Assembly (NCBI GenBank): GCA_021785095.1
Contig: JAJYGM010000362.1
Span: 1 to 7,044, forward strand
Direction: 5' to 3'
Source: Actinomycetes bacterium
GTDB lineage: Bacteria > Actinomycetota > Acidimicrobiia > Acidimicrobiales > Bog-793
DNA length: 7,044 nucleotides
The position numbers and the translations under genes were made by a program. The notes under the pieces are model-generated. The model ran no database searches. It was not told the DNA's origin and saw only the letters and a program-made list of their open reading frames with translations. This document shows positions 5,705 to 7,044 of this stretch, in pieces (within the stretch, counting starts at the first letter, position 1; each line of letters starts with the position of its first letter).

Positions 5705-7044
5705 ATGACCACCTCTCCGCCCTCTGATGCCGGTACCTCTGCCGCTGCGCACGGCGAGGAGACGCAGTGGCGGGTCGAGCACGACTCGATGGGCGAGGTG
5801 AAGGTGCCTGCGGCCGCCCGATGGGGTGCGCAGACGCAGCGGGCGGTTCAGAACTTCCCGATCTCGGGCCGGCCGGTGGAGCAGGCGCTCATCGAGGCGC
5901 TCGCTCTCATCAAGGGCGCTGCCGCCAGGGTGAACGCGGACCTCGGGACGATACCGCCCGACGTCGCCGATGCGATCGAGTCCGCCGCAGCAGAGATCGC
6001 CGCCGGCGAGCACGCCGACCAGTTCCCGATCGACACGTTCCAGACGGGCTCGGGCACGTCCACGAACATGAACATGAACGAGGTACTCGCCAGCCTCGCC
6101 GGCGAGCGGTTGGGACGGGAGATCCGCCCGAACGACGAGCCGAACGCGTCTCAGTCCTCGAACGACGTCTTCCCCTCGGCCATCCACCTGGCTGCGGCCC
6201 GCGAGATCGTCGGCGACCTCATCCCGGGGCTGAGGGGGCTGGCGGGGGCTCTCTCCGAGCGGGCGGCGGCATTCGCCGAAGTCGTGAAGTCGGGCCGGAC
6301 CCATCTCATGGACGCCACGCCCGTCACGCTCGGCCAGGAGTTCGGCGGTTACGCGGCGGCGGTCGAGAACGGCATCGAGCGCCTCGAGGCGGCTATGCCG
6401 CGAGTGGCCGAGCTACCGCTCGGGGGAACGGCCGTCGGGACGGGGCTCAACGCGCCGAAGGAGTTCGCGCCGGCCGTCATCGGCCGGCTCGCCTCCTCGA
6501 CCGGCCTGCCGCTCACCGAAGCCCGCGACCACTTCGAGGCCCAGGGTGCGCGAGACGGCCTCGTCGAGGTGTCGGGCATGCTGCGGACGATCGCCCTCTC
6601 GCTCTACAAGATCGCGAACGACCTGCGATGGATGTCCTCCGGGCCGCGCTGCGGGCTGGCGGAGATCCACTTGCCGGACCTGCAGCCCGGATCGTCGATC
6701 ATGCCGGGCAAGGTGAACCCGGTCGTCCCCGAGGCCGTCTGCCAGGTGGTCGCCCAGGTTGTCGGCAACGATGCCGCAGTCGCATTCGGCGGCTCGGCGG
6801 GCAACTTCGAGCTCAACGTCATGCTGCCTGTCATCGGACGCAACCTGCTCGAGTCGATCCGGCTGTTGGCAGCCGTCTCGCGCGCGCTCGCGGAGAAGTG
6901 CGTCGCGGGGATCGAGGCCGACGAGGAGCGCTGCCGCAGTTACGCCCTCTCGTCGCCCTCGATCGTCACCTCGCTCAATCCCTACATCGGTTACGAGGAG
7001 GCGGCGAAAGTGGTGAAGCAGGCGCTCGCCGAAGGAAAGGACCT
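5705..7044 (+). CDS. fumC: Class II fumarate hydratase (fumarase C), cut by window edge
   Basis: Iron-free fumarase of the TCA cycle, reversibly hydrating fumarate to L-malate as a cytosolic homotetramer. 446 residues are visible with no stop; compared with about 470 for the mycobacterial enzyme only a short C-terminal piece should be missing. Seen in order: [20 protein letters not shown] (22-41), typical of the family N-terminus; [13 protein letters not shown] (115-127) and [17 protein letters not shown] (143-159), active-site blocks; [16 protein letters not shown] (197-212) with the conserved His200; and the superfamily signature [11 protein letters not shown] (329-339) with the likely catalytic Ser331. 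VVPEAV after the signature is also seen in aspartases, but the PGK (not PAK) form and the [14 protein letters not shown] block favour fumarase, and actinobacterial fumarases share it. The start at 5705 leaves a Ser/Ala-rich extension of about 20 residues; a start at Met29 would discard conserved residues. Divergent from the hydrolase gene. Confidence 0.93.
   Translation, partial: MTTSPPSDAGTSAAAHGEETQWRVEHDSMGEVKVPAAARWGAQTQRAVQNFPISGRPVEQALIEALALIKGAAARVNADLGTIPPDVADAIESAAAEIAAGEHADQFPIDTFQTGSGTSTNMNMNEVLASLAGERLGREIRPNDEPNASQSSNDVFPSAIHLAAAREIVGDLIPGLRGLAGALSERAAAFAEVVKSGRTHLMDATPVTLGQEFGGYAAAVENGIERLEAAMPRVAELPLGGTAVGTGLNAPKEFAPAVIGRLASSTGLPLTEARDHFEAQGARDGLVEVSGMLRTIALSLYKIANDLRWMSSGPRCGLAEIHLPDLQPGSSIMPGKVNPVVPEAVCQVVAQVVGNDAAVAFGGSAGNFELNVMLPVIGRNLLESIRLLAAVSRALAEKCVAGIEADEERCRSYALSSPSIVTSLNPYIGYEEAAKVVKQALAEGKD

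Overview
The window is chromosomal DNA from a high-GC bacterium, most likely an actinomycete in the broad sense (Actinomycetota). The evidence is strong G/C preference at third codon positions, ATGA stop/start overlaps, TANNNT-type -10 boxes lying just upstream of start codons, and a fumarase that resembles the mycobacterial class II enzyme (from memory; no search was run). Genus cannot be fixed from the sequence. There is no tRNA, rRNA, CRISPR array, insertion sequence or phage gene. Nearly all of the window is coding.

Layout. Five genes are on the minus strand and one is on the plus strand. Reading the minus strand from right to left: (i) a secreted NlpC/P60 peptidoglycan hydrolase (4271-5470), ending in a strong hairpin that contains its own stop codon; (ii) a zinc-free quinone oxidoreductase of the medium-chain dehydrogenase/reductase (MDR) superfamily (3240-4220), coupled by a 4-base ATGA overlap to (iii) acetoacetyl-CoA synthetase (1258-3243); (iv) after a 129-base gap with a candidate operator, a MarR-family regulator (559-1128), coupled by another ATGA overlap to (v) the N-terminal 187 residues of a DHA2-type MFS drug exporter (1-562, running off the left edge). 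On the plus strand, divergent from the hydrolase across a 234-base promoter region, is class II fumarase fumC (5705-7044, running off the right edge).

How the genes work together. marR plus the MFS gene form a classic self-regulated efflux pair. The oxidoreductase and acetoacetyl-CoA synthetase form a translationally coupled metabolic pair that probably links a redox step to acetoacetate activation; the oxidoreductase substrate is unknown. FumC is the TCA-cycle fumarase. The hydrolase remodels the cell wall and has no obvious functional link to its neighbours, but it shares a 9-base motif, CACTTGCGC, with the fumC promoter region.

The most unusual items are: a perfect 15-base tandem repeat that adds a (Pro-His-Ala-Ala-Ala)n tail to the MarR regulator; the double hairpin at the hydrolase stop codon; and the dyad elements in the hydrolase/fumC intergenic region. 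I see no clearly novel multi-gene system; the genes themselves are of well-known families.
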